From Lojkania enalia (taxonomy: Eukaryota; Ascomycota; Dothideomycetes; Pleosporales): DNA of 64,000 nucleotides. Positions 46,712-57,394 of this stretch are shown here, in pieces (position 1 is the first letter of the stretch; every line of letters starts with the position of its first letter). Position numbers and translations under genes: made by a program. The stretch covers positions 71,687 through 135,686 of the forward strand of contig ML986644.1 in the NCBI GenBank assembly GCA_010094045.1. The letters are read 5' to 3'. The notes below the pieces were generated by a model, which worked only from the letters and a program-made list of their open reading frames with translations, was not told where the DNA came from and searched no databases.

Positions 46712-47980
46712 TTGCTCCATGATAACATATACTCTTGCACCGGCCCCAGATCTACAGAAACAGGTACAGGGGGAATAGTGACGTCTAGCCCTGAAATCCC
46801 ATACATTTCCAAGTCCCCCACTCGTGACCAAAGAAGAGACGGAGAAGATCTAGAGCCTCCATGCGATCTCGAAGGGGCTCCAGCAACAACATTAGCAATC
46901 GTTAGGCCTCCAGGCAACCATTCGATCCGTAATGGCGGCTACGGCTAGATAATCGTCTATTGTGTTTTTACAATCGATGGATTTGCCTAGGGAGTAGTGG
47001 CCAGCTACGGCATATATCTCGCATTTTACCTCCAGAATGATATTTTCCATAGAACTACTTCCCTCAACTATGCTGTTATCGGGGGCTTGAATGTTGGCAT
47101 CTCGATGCTCGTCACATCCCCCGTCACGTACCTCTGCCTGCACTCGGGACGCATGTCCCCATTTCCATAGCCATTGAACTCCAGACCAGCGGCTTCGTCG
47201 CGGCATCGTATGCCAAAGATATCTGGGGCCTATACCTGACACAAGGAGTTCTTGTCGGGATAGGCGTCGGATTCCTCTGCATTCCCAGCGTAGCCGTAAC
47301 ATCTCAATGGTTCGACAAGCGCCATAGCCTTGCTAATAGCGTTAACTCTTCCGGCTTAGGAGTCGGTGGGCTTATTATATCCTTCGCCATGCCACCACTG
47401 ATCGATAATCTCTCTCTAGAATGACATCTATGCATCATTGGTATTGTACCAGGGACGATAAACGTTCTTGCTACGTGTTTCTTTCCTAATAAAAATGAAG
47501 TCATTTAGCCAACAATGCATCCCTTCGATGTTAAATTACTCCGTAGACTACCCGTGTTCCTGCTTTTGTGCTGGAGCTTCTTTTTCTTGCTCGGCTATAT
47601 TGTGCTGCTGTATTCTTTTGCATTGTCGTTGAAGTGATCATAGGCGAGTTTTGGCTGGCATGTTTCCCTCACCTTCATTATTCTATTTTCTTCCACACAT
47701 CCCTCCTAACTAACGCCCCGCACACAACATCCTCCCTAAGCATCGAAGCCGCCAGCCTCCCCTCAACCCTCAGCCTTCGGCACAATCATTCTCCCAACCT
47801 CCGGAGTAGTGGCCCTTAAGATCCGCCGCACCCCCTCTCCCCCCTCTCTCTCTTTGGTCCCGCATCCCTACCTCTATCCGTAGATCTTCGCCGAGCTGAC
47901 CTATGGCATTGCAAGCGCTTTTATGCTGGCGCCTTGGTGGGCGCAGCGGTGGAGGAAGAAGACTGAATATGTCATATGAA
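46712..47980 (+). pseudogene. Decayed monocarboxylate-transporter-like MFS gene
   Basis: The plus strand preserves recognisable pieces of an MFS monocarboxylate permease: a Pro/Asn-Gly-Gly-Tyr-Gly start region at about 46925-46948, a helix region with YLQNDIFHRTTSLNYAVIGG, then WGLYLTQGVLVGIGVGFLC, QWFDKRHSLANSVNSSGLGV and a hydrophobic C-terminal part ending near AELTYGIASAFML. The copy is broken. There are stops at 46946-46948, 46988-46990, 47422-47424 and 47506-47508, a one-base frameshift near 47145-47150, and further decay after 47630. Three of the four stops fit C-to-T changes in a CpA context (or the complement), as left by RIP. It is non-functional as it stands. It lies 1 kb from an intact MFS gene of a different subfamily. 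Confidence 0.75.
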
Positions 47981-48492
47981 CAGTTGGGTCTTGCGGCGAG
48001 GAGATTTGCGGGCGTGGGTTGTATAGAAAGATAATTTCCTTCTGAGATTGAATATTCGTGTAGAAGAATTGAATTGATTGATAGACCAAGGCTCTTGATC
48101 TATATGAATGTAAGCTACATACACGCAAGTTGTACAATTTGCGGTCCTGGACCACATATAAACCATCCAAACGCAACTCCCCATCTACCCAAGTCTTATT
48201 TTCGCAACCCCAAGATGGCACCAACAACTTCACTCGGCAAGCGGCCGTCTTCCTACATCGCAATCCTAAGACATAGCTCAAAAAATTGAATAAAAAAGAG
48301 TCTGATTTAGGCATAAATAAGCAGCAGTCCACCAACCACAAGCCTCAACTGAGACTAAACATTTCAACCCGTTTGTAGATTCATAGGTTGAGCTCAAGAC
48401 AAGACTCTCCTTAGACGGCAGAGCGCCTCGTATCCGTGCACAAGCTTAATAAATTTGTTTTTCGGAATGGCAGAGCAAGTATTGTAATCAGT
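47981..48492. other. Intergenic region
   Basis: No supported gene. Frames on both strands at 47901-48341 extend from the end of the transporter pseudogene and have no domain. It includes the 3' region of the CTK2 gene. Confidence 0.45.
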
Positions 48493-50102
48493 CTATCCCA
48501 TGTTTCGGTCTCGATCGTAGTGTCTCCTACGAGGGCTGTGTCTCCAGCTAGAACTAGACCTCTCACGAGGGCTGGGTATCCTGCGTGGACTACATCTGTC
48601 ACGAGGACTATGGCTCCTACCAGGCCTCTCCTCGTCCCTTTGATGACCCCTTGAGTAATTTTGGCGCTCGTGGGAAGATCCCGGGCTACGGGACCTCCCC
48701 CTTCCCCGTCCGCGTTGCCATCCTCGTCTATAACCCTGGCTAGATCTCCCCTCATATCCCCGCTTACTTTCGGGATGAGAGTTGACCTGTCGCATCTTTT
48801 TTAGCATACAATTCTCTACCAAGGCAATACGGGTGAGCGGTTTCAACGCACTCGTCTTCTTTCTGGTTCAATATTTACGATGACTTCATATTCTTCTTCC
48901 TCAACTTTGTAGTATTTCTCCACCTCCTTAGTCTCGGCTTGAGCGCGCTTGGGGTCGAGCATGAATCGTACGGTGCCGTTTTGTCCTCGTATGCCGATCG
49001 CTGATGTTGGCGCCTGGCTGGGGGATACAGTGCCAGGTGTGAGAGGTGTCAGCGGGCTTGTTGGGTCGATGCCGTTGCGGGGCTTGGGTGTGCCGTTCAT
49101 CTGTTGTTGGACGGGCTCCGAAGCGTAGAGCGTGAACCGTGGGAGGTTTGCGGCGGTGGCTTCTTGGTTTAGGGTGATGCGGATGCTAATGAATGTATCG
49201 AGCGGGTAAAGGGGGCCGACGGTCGATGAAGTGCGGTGGTGTGTGTAAAGATCGAGTAGATCCAGCAAAGTTTCTAAATCTAAGGTTAGATACTTGAATG
49301 CGGGACTACGTTCTGACATACCCATAACCTCGGCGCGGCTGGTATTCCATTTTTTGTACTCTATTACACCCACATCGACAATCCTAGAGACATCCATGCC
49401 ATGCAGACGAGCCGCCAACTCAAGACATGCGATGGCCATTGTAGACGTCGTCTGCTTTAGCGGCGCAAACGTCCGGTACAAATCAATCGACAGATTCCAC
49501 GCCGTCTTCCCCGAATTCTCCTTGTCGAATCCAGAGGCCTTGGTTAGCTTTACCATCAGCTTCTGCGGGTACCGACTACGAAAATCGAATGTCGCACTCT
49601 CAAGCATGAGGCGCTCCAACCCGATAACCATTTTTGAGTGCCCCTCAAACCGCTAGTTCAACATTAGCGGGAAAATCGTATACATCTTGATAGAAGCGCG
49701 CCTTACCGGATCATCTGGGCTGACATGCTCATTACTAGGCACCTTCAAATTATACGCCGCGCAAAGAATCTCCTTGCTCTTCTTCAGCGTATCTTCGAGC
49801 TTGCAGGCGGAGAACAACGCAGCCGCAGCCGCATCCGCCCAGCTGTACTCGTGATCCGCATGCAACAAGCGGAATTTGTGGTAGTAGATGACAGCAGAGT
49901 TGAATGTGCGGATCGGGAGCTGCAAGCTTCTGCGAACGTTATCAATCCAGGTGACGCCTTGTAGCCGGACGTTGTCTTCCTTGGCTTCGCTCATGCCAAT
50001 GCGGTCGAGGCATTTTTGAATCGCCGACTGCAGGATATACGGTTTTGCGACTTCAATGTAGGAGGGATGCGGTCCCACGCGCTCATCCGCAGCAGGTGCC
50101 AT
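48493..50102 (-). CDS. CTK2: CTD kinase cyclin subunit (CTK2-like), with probable RS-rich tail
   Basis: Core model: complement of 48843-49652 and 49707-50102 (401 residues, stop at 48843). Two cyclin-fold segments are present: exon 1 with YHKFRLLHADHEYSWADAAA and ACKLEDTLKKSKEILCAAYN, and exon 2 with AWNLSIDLYRTFAPLKQTTS and ACLELAARLHG. The partner kinase phosphorylates the RNA polymerase II CTD in the nucleus. Immediately downstream, in another frame, is a 97-100-codon Arg/Ser-rich stretch (GRSRSPGSSHE, SPRDRCSPRRIPSPRERSSS) ending at 48493. An intron from 48851 (GTGCGT) to an acceptor before 48786 or 48795 keeps phase 0 and would append this tail, giving 496 or 499 residues. I prefer the spliced, extended form but the short form cannot be excluded. 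Confidence 0.85.
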
Positions 50103-50656
50103 TGAGAAGCGTTTCGGCGGGGGTGATGAAGTCGTGGCGAACCAGTGGGCGGAATCAGACCTCTAAAGCTGAGAAAGCTGGTCATAGCTTCTCTATACTG
50201 GTCTTGGCAAGTGTGCGCCGCAAAGCATGTGTAAGCTTATGCCATCGTTCGACGAAAGTTATGTTCATCATCCATTCTCATTCACTGCAAGAGATTTCGA
50301 AAGACCACTTGAAAGTATCATTGATGTTGGTATTCTCATTTCACACTACCATTACCACTTCTACGTATGACCCCTCATCGTCACCGCTATGTATACCATG
50401 CCTGCTCTTGAGACGAGGCACTATTATGCTTCCAATCACAATAATATCCCACCATCCAAAGATCATTAAAGTCCAGCTTACTTTTAAACGCGCTAGTTGG
50501 ATTCGCAAAAAGGCTGTCCTAAGAAGCCAGGAATCCAGCCGACCGGATTATGGTGGCGGCAAACCCAGGAGAATCGAAACTCCGTCGCCAGATGCAAACG
50601 CTTAAGAACGGCGTAAAACTCGTGCATAGACCAAACTAGGAAGAAAAGAATTCGAT
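50103..50656. other. CTK2 upstream region
   Basis: 554 bp between the CTK2 start and the ERG5 stop. A plus-strand frame (50045-50605) overlaps the CTK2 start antisense and has no domain. A GAATCGAAACTC stretch near 50571-50582 mimics a tRNA T-arm but no other tRNA part is present. Confidence 0.45.
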
Positions 50657-52460
50657 CTACGCTTCACGCTTGGAGAACGTGAGTAGGCAGTCGTCCTAGA
50701 CGCCGTTAGCACACTGATTTAGTAGCATAGGAACTAGATGAAAAGTCTTACCATTGGGAAAATTGTAGCAAACACTTTAATCTCTTCACTTTTATCCGTG
50801 ACCTGGTGCTTCCAATCTAGCATCATGCTCGCCTTGCCAATCATGAGCATGAGAGCTGCCTGAGCGTACGTTTGGCCAAGGCAGTAGTGGGGTCCAGTGC
50901 CGAACACAAGCCAGTTCTTGGTCTGCTTATCAGCGTCCCCGGTAATCCATCGCTCAGGCACATAAGATTCTGGGTCGGGATATGCCTCGCCATCATGCAG
51001 CGCGAGGTAGGTCGTAGGAATGACCATGGAACCCTTAGGAGCTGTGTAGTTTTCAGTGAGCGGGAAATCCTTCTTAGCGATATAAGGAACCATAATGACC
51101 GGAGGACGGTAACGGAGTGTCTCTTTGACAACGGCACGTGTCCATGGCAACTTCTCAATTTGATCCAGGGAGAGGGGGGTATGGATATCGCCGTTCCTGA
51201 TTGCAATATTCTCCTCGCGGACCTTGTCCAGGAACTCGGGTCGGTCGGCCATAATCTGGAACAGCCAGGTGCTAGCGGAAGAAGTAGCATCCTGGCTAGC
51301 AAAGAGGAAAGTAAAGAGGGTCATAGAGATCTCGAAATCAGTGAAGTCGCGGATGAGCATAGAAGGCTTCTCGACATCCTCGGCTTTGATTCCGGACGCA
51401 ATCTTCTTGCGATAATCTTCAGACGCAATCATGTTCTGAACCCAGAAATCTAGAATGCAGTCAGGCTCACCACTCGCAGCCATTCGAACTTTACTCTTCG
51501 CAGCGCACTTGGCGAACTCCACCAGAACCATGTCCGCGGCCTTCTTTCCGTACCACGTCTTTGTGAATGGGATGATAATTGGGAAGTTGACCAGCTCAAG
51601 AGCAGCAGTGATGAGATAGTAATCATCCGCAATCTTTTTAATGGTTTCCTCGGACATGTAGTGGCCAACAAATGTACGGCAGCTTATCGCCGTCATCAAT
51701 TCGCGGAATTCGGGCATAAATGGTACGGGCTTGCCCTTGTTCTGCTCCTGAGAGATATTCACCCATCGCATAAAATATTCGTTCAGAACCTCCTCCAGGC
51801 CAGGAAGGTACATTTCAAGAGCCTGGCGGGTAAAGAGTCCATTGAGGCCTTTGCGATAGTCCACGTGGGCCTTTCCGTCAAGAAAGACCCAGTTGGTAGG
51901 ACGGAGGAGCTTGTGTGCGATATCGACGACGCAGGGCTTTACAAAGGTGGGCGAATTGAAGACCTTTCGGGCCATATCCCGGGTAGAGGCGATGACAACG
52001 AATCTGGAAGCTCCATTAGCCTGCGCGCCCAAGTGGATGGCATACTGACGCTCCCAAGCCATTGGTAGTCACTAGGGATAAACATACTTGTGAAAGACAG
52101 AGACACAGCTCAGGGGACCAGACGTCCATTTGGCATGGTACTTGGTAAACTTGGGGTTGACAGATTCGAGGAAGGGTCCGATAAAAGGCGTTTTCCATGA
52201 GGGGCCGACAATTGACCCCTTATTCCAGATATACTTGACTACGGTTGATCAGCTCTAGGGTCCACATACAGTCGAAGAAGAGAAGTAAACCCACATTGAT
52301 CATACGCCACAAGCACCAGAAGAACAGTCAGAACCAGCTTCCAGCCGGTGAGGTTGCTGAGAATGGTGGAAACCACGCCATTGACATCCAATTGAGCGGC
52401 AACGTTTGCAAACTTTGCGTCCGCGGTGGGCGATACGAAGCTTGCGTTGACGGCCATCAT
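50657..52460 (-). CDS. ERG5: Sterol C-22 desaturase, cytochrome P450 CYP61
   Basis: Model: complement of 50657-50695, 50752-52003, 52088-52238 and 52295-52460, 535 residues. It introduces the C-22 double bond in the ergosterol side chain, an ER-membrane step late in ergosterol synthesis. The N-terminus has a membrane anchor ([16 protein letters not shown]) after a short lumenal leader. P450 marks are present: the I-helix oxygen-binding region [12 protein letters not shown], the ExxR helix with [12 protein letters not shown], and the heme loop [11 protein letters not shown] with its Cys near residue 477. The small last exon encodes [12 protein letters not shown], the conserved CYP61 end. There are two possible starts, adjacent ATGs at 52460 and 52457. 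Confidence 0.95.
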
Positions 52461-53363
52461 AGAGAGAAAGAGGAGGGCGGGGAAGGGGGAGGAGAGAGGG
52501 GGCCGTCGACAGCGTCGCGCAGGTTACGAGGATCGCAGGAAGGAGATAACGATGCCAATTGAGAGAGGTTTTGAATGGCAATTGACCGCTTTTAATTGTT
52601 CGCCTTGGCTCGCGCAACCCCCCGGAGGTTAGGCCAATAAGGGTTGAGAAGACGTCGAACTGCAGCTCGGAGACTAGTCTTGTCTTGGCAAGCGCAAGAC
52701 GCACACGCACTGCATGGCACTCGGTTCACACAAATCCGGTATCGTACTATTTCAACTCGCATACGATCCAACGTTTATCACTCGTTTGATGTACAATCGC
52801 ATCATCAGGTACGGACAACGCCACCCATGCTGCGCACGCAGAACCGTATCAGATGAGCCCCCATTGGTCTGCCGATTATTCTAATCGCCACGGATTTGGG
52901 GCCTTCAATCATCGTAGTCACGCGACTTCTCGTCAATATCCAGGCTTTACTCGAGCGGCGGGCGGTGGGAATTAACTATTCTGCTTTCTGAAAGAGATTG
53001 GCGAGGGGCTTCTTGCCTAGATTATTTCTCCGGGCATCTTTTTGCTCAGGATTGCATGCTTATCATGTTCTCTTTAGCAGCGTCGAGCAGCGCAGTCAAC
53101 ATGGTTTCTGGTGACGCATTGTAGGTGCACAGATAACATATTGGATTAAAATCCGTTATGATTGGACTATCCAGCCCTTGTCCGTAAATTATATCAAGTA
53201 TAAATTAAAAATACTAGAAACGCATACCAACCCAAAATATCAAGAGCAAAGTACATCCGTAGTAGCGGGTCCAAACGATGGCCCTGGGTATATGGGGAAA
53301 CGGACCAAACCCATCCATGCTTTAATATCATTCGACATAGTGAAAAAGTTCAGAAAAAAATAT
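52461..53363. other. ERG5 upstream region
   Basis: 903 bp with no supported gene. It contains the ERG5 promoter and the 3' region of the next gene. Purine-rich GGAGGGCGGGGAAGGGGGAGG near 52471-52491 precedes ERG5. Frames on the plus strand at 52426-52856 are shadows. Confidence 0.45.
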
Positions 53364-55883
53364 TTACAATTCTCTCATCTCCCCATCACTCACATAATGC
53401 TGCACATCAAGACCTTTCAGCTTCCTTGCCAGTAAGCCTGCGCCCGGTGACGTTGCATTACCTCCATACCCGACGTCCCCTTTATTGAGCTTGTCAAAGG
53501 TTTCTGTGCAGTTAATAGAGGTTGGGGTACCAGTTATTGAAGAGGAAGATGTGCTCCTATTTGTCCTGGACCGGAAAGGGTTTTCGAGGTCCACGTCCAC
53601 GAGATCTCTAGATCCCGGCCGTGAAGATAGGGTGGCGGGATATGGCAAGCTGAATGGAATGGGATCCACGGCTGAAATAGACGAGCTGAACCTTCCAATT
53701 GGAGACATATTTCCGCCCGTGAACCGAACCGCAGGTGGAGGTAACGGTGGCTGCGTATTCAAGCCATCCATTCGATCATACATATGCTGGCTGTTCAATG
53801 AAAAGCCTACACTACGCCTTCTAAAAGCCTTTTCAGCTGTCAACTGTGCCGCGGCGGAACATGCTGATTGCGATGGCATCGAGTCTCGGTTTGGCTTGTA
53901 TGTGCTGTATCTTGGCTCTGGCAATTGGATCTCGTTTCTAAGCCTTTCCTTACCATCAGGAACGCGATTAGCGAAAACAACACGGATGCTTTTGTACAAG
54001 AAGTATCGGCCCTTTGATGGACAGCAGATATGGAGATGGATCAGATACCGTAGGATCGGACGATCGTTGGGATCATCAGAGTTACTCAGCGCTGCTTCCG
54101 GTCGATCCGTGCCGAGATTTTTGCGCGATGACATCGGCATATCAATGATAGGGCCAGCGGAATAGCTTCGCTGGCGAATGAAGGTTTTCTGGCCAGGTTC
54201 CATGTCGGACAGATCATAAGGCACGAGGAATAATTTGACGGCCGTCTTGTTCGGATTCTTGATCACAATTTGTAATTGGCCTTGCTGTGGGATACGGTAG
54301 CTTCCGCCTGGCGGAGCCTTGGGGGATGCTGACCGCCTTTTTTTCTTCTCTCTTCTTCGAAGCTCGTCATTTGAGGGGGAAGCAGAATATTCATCTAGCG
54401 CGTTTGGTCGTAGAACGAGATCGTCCTGATCAGTGTTTGGTAAAGCATGCCGACGCTTCCGTCTCGAAGCCTCGCTGCATTCTTTAGGCGGAGATAAAGA
54501 ATTCTCGAGATCGACTAGCCCTACGTACGGGCTCGGTTCATCCGAAATCCGCCCGTTCCCATTATTATAACTATAGAATACAGCTGGGAAAGGAACTGTC
54601 ACGTGGGGAGGGCACCGCAAGTTTGACTTACATTGACCCTTCCCCAGGACTCCAATCTGTGCTACAAAGTTCAATGGCCGCGAGGGGGTGGTAGACATAC
54701 GACCACGAAGGATTGATTCTTCATACGACCCGACCATCGGAGCGTGATGTAAGGGCGATATATCTGAAGAAAAGGATGATCCCCGAGATTGAACAAAAGG
54801 TGTCTGAGGACTAGAATGTGGTTGAAATTGGTTGAAAGATGTGATGGATCGTCTTGGTTGGTGGGCTTGGTACGGAAAAGAGCCCTCTCTTCTTAGATGT
54901 CGGGCTGCCGGTGTACCAAAGGCCGACCTTGCTATTTGGGATGACTGAAAGTGCTGAAAGGAGCTAGGTGAGAATGTATGCCGTCGATTGCTTCTTTCTG
55001 GACTTTTTGATGATTGCCTAGAGCATGGCCTAGACGAAAAGTCGAGATCAGTGTTGTTTGACTGCTGAACAAGCGGGCTTGTTGGGGGCATAAAGACAAA
55101 AGGAGAAGTGAATGATGACTGCGATGCAGTGCGGGACCTGAGGGTGGGACGAGACTCAAAACTAAGCGCGTCGCGAAAGGGGAACGGGGATTCTGATCGG
55201 CTTGGGGGGAATGCGGCCGCAGCAAAGGACTGGTGCCATGGTGCTATAGGAGAAGTAGCCAAAGCGGCGTCTGACGATGCACTACTGCCTTCTATGTCCT
55301 TCTTTTCCCTAAAATCACCAGAATGTAAGGCAGACCGTGGCCGTTCAATTTCATATCCTGCAGAAGCATGGTCACGCAGAGGATCGGGCGTAGACGTTCG
55401 AGAGGATTTGAGCTCGACAGTTGGGAGGAGAGGAGTGCTTGGTCGATTCCTAGAAGGGGGTCGGGGCTCGGGGCTGGCTTCAAGGCGGCTGCTATTCTAT
55501 GAATGTATAGTTAGCAATCAACGACCTTGTTCGATATGGCTTCTCCACGCAATCGATCGATCCTTTTGTCAAAGTCAACCGTCATGAACTCTTCAGGCAC
55601 ATACATTCTGAAACTGCTGCCACGAAGGGCTGTTGCCTCTCTTAATCCTCTCGATCAGCTCCACTCGGTTCAACACCGAAGGCTTGTGGCCCTGGTCAAG
55701 GGCATTGGAGTCCATTCCCGGGGGAGAAATTGATTCCGCAGCATTCCGCGAGCTCTGCGGGTCATCTACGAGCTCTCTTCCCAAGCCACCCCAAGATCCT
55801 GCTCTTTCGTGTTCGGACAAGGCCTGCTGGGCTGTTGCGGGATCCTCGGGCGAGATGTCCCAAAGGTCATGAAAGATGGGCAT
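53364..55883 (-). CDS. Atos/FAM214-like conserved protein (DUF4210)
   Basis: Model: complement of 53364-55496 and 55605-55883, 803 residues. The family is named for Drosophila Atossa and vertebrate FAM214; fungal members are uncharacterised or linked to chromosome segregation or transcription. Conserved parts are an N-terminal VELIERIKRGNSPSWQQFQN block, a low-complexity Ser/Pro region, then VGSYEESILRGRMSTTPSRP with GQCKSNLRCPPHVTVPFP and YVGLVDLENS. A C-terminal domain begins IPQQGQLQIVIKNPNKTAVK and FLVPYDLSDMEPGQKTFIRQ. The tail is Ser-rich with many possible phosphosites. The intron start (CAGAAT|GTATGT) joins exon 1 to a Pro/Ser-rich frame. Another, shorter plausible coding stretch (MYVPEEFMTVDFDKR) lies inside the intron and argues for caution about the junction. 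Confidence 0.78.
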
Positions 55884-56679
55884 CGTCAGGACGGGTTATA
55901 CTGCAAGAGGGCATGAATACAGAAAATTGGGCTTGGTGGCGAGCTAGGATAAGAAGAAGCAGGCGAAGAGTACTGTGGTGGCTCGGGAGAATGGCGGGGA
56001 TGAGGACCTATGCAGGTGGCACGAATGGTTGGAGCACCTAGTGGCCCGGCAGAGGGCATGAGTAAGAGTTTCCAGTTAATAGAACGGTGCGTTGGCTCCA
56101 CTGGCAGCTTCACACTTGTGCAGCGTGGCTAAGTCTGAGACGAAACGTAGAGTAGTGCGAGCAGTTGGTCGGTCCCTGGAGTGCGGAGAAACGGCGGCGG
56201 CAGCAGGATGAGGGATAATGATGACATGCCCAGTGACAGGTAGCGGGTGCAGTAGACAAAGGCGAAGCTCGGAGCTTTTCGAATCGCAGCTCCCCGGCCC
56301 GCTGATAAAGTGCACGCTGGCCAAGTAGTACAGAACTGCTCATCAATCCAAACCCATTATTCCGTCAGCGGACTCAGGCTGGCGGCGGCAAACAATCGAG
56401 TCACACGATGCTATTCCGTTTGACCTGCACTGATGCGTGCAATCATGGTTCGCATTATGGCGCGATCGTGCAGCCCCCGCGCGGCTTTTTTTTTTAAAAG
56501 AAAAAACTACCTACTGTATGATCATGTGCTGTCCTACTGCGGTATATTGACGGTTGCCTTACGAGTAACGTGACTAGGATGCGCCATCCTAGACTTCCTC
56601 GGCGAGACATTTTGGTGCCACTCATTTACGCGGCGCGATAGGCTTTTCCGGCAGCTCCGCACTCCAACCACACTACAGT
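55884..56679. promoter_or_regulatory. Divergent promoter region between Atos-like gene and FYV7
   Basis: 796 bp separates the two divergent starts. It contains an AT tract TTTTTTTTTTAAAAG near 56487-56501 next to a GC-rich CCCCGCGCGGC. Frames at 55886-56346 have no domain. Confidence 0.5.
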
Positions 56680-57394
56680 ATGGCTACGAAGCGCGCGCGC
56701 GAAGACGACTCATCCTCGCCGTCCAAGAAGCAGAAGAAAGGCTTTTCTGTTGGCCCTGCGAATTTGCCCGAGGGCACCTACAAGCGAAAAGGTACTACCT
56801 CGACTTACTCCTCTCTGCTGCAAAGTTCAGCCTACCTACCCAGCATCTCGGAGCAATTGGCTTAGAAAGCAGCAATGTCTAACTCAGAACACAGTGCAGA
56901 AAATTAAGAAAGACCTTATCCATAAGGCGAAGCTCAGGAAAGAGTATGCGAAGATCAAGGCCCAGGAGCAGTCCAGTGAACTCCAAAGATCTGTATACGA
57001 TTGCGAGCATGACAGCGCCGATGTCAAAGCGCGCGAACCTCAGCTAGAGCCGACTCTGGAGCCGCACCCCGACCGACGCAAACTACTAGAAGAACCATCG
57101 CCCGAACCAGCGTCCAATCCTAGTCGCCAGGCAGAGCGAGGGAAAAAACGGCCCCGTCCGCAGCCGTACAGGAACGAGACCAAGTTCGCCCAGAAGCGCA
57201 GAGAGGAAGCAGAAGCAAAGCGGAAGGCCCGAGAGGAAGCGGACAAGGAGAGAGCGAGGAAACGGGCGGAGAGGGAGCGCTTTCGAAAGACCATAGCCAA
57301 AGCCAGGGGCGGCGGTTCGAATGGCCAGAGAAAGCTCGGTCGCGAAAGCGCTGTGCTGTTGGAGAAGGTGAAAAGGCTGGTTGGGAATGCCTGA
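56680..57394 (+). CDS. FYV7: rRNA-processing protein FYV7
   Basis: Model: 56680-56791 and 56895-57394, 203 residues. The highly charged sequence has family marks [18 protein letters not shown] and [18 protein letters not shown] across the intron, then a long Lys/Arg/Glu coiled or disordered region with [23 protein letters not shown]7 proteins act in the nucleolus in early processing of the 35S pre-rRNA within the small-subunit processome. Intron length is 103 nt. It is transcribed away from the Atos-like gene. The C-terminus is basic ([16 protein letters not shown]), typical of RNA-binding ribosome-biogenesis factors. Confidence 0.92.

Noticed and set aside
50567..50585. tRNA T-arm-like stretch GAATCGAAACTCC
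   Set aside because: No matching acceptor, D-arm or anticodon arm nearby on either strand.
50045..50605. Plus-strand 186-codon frame
   Set aside because: It overlaps the CTK2 start in antisense and shows no domain.
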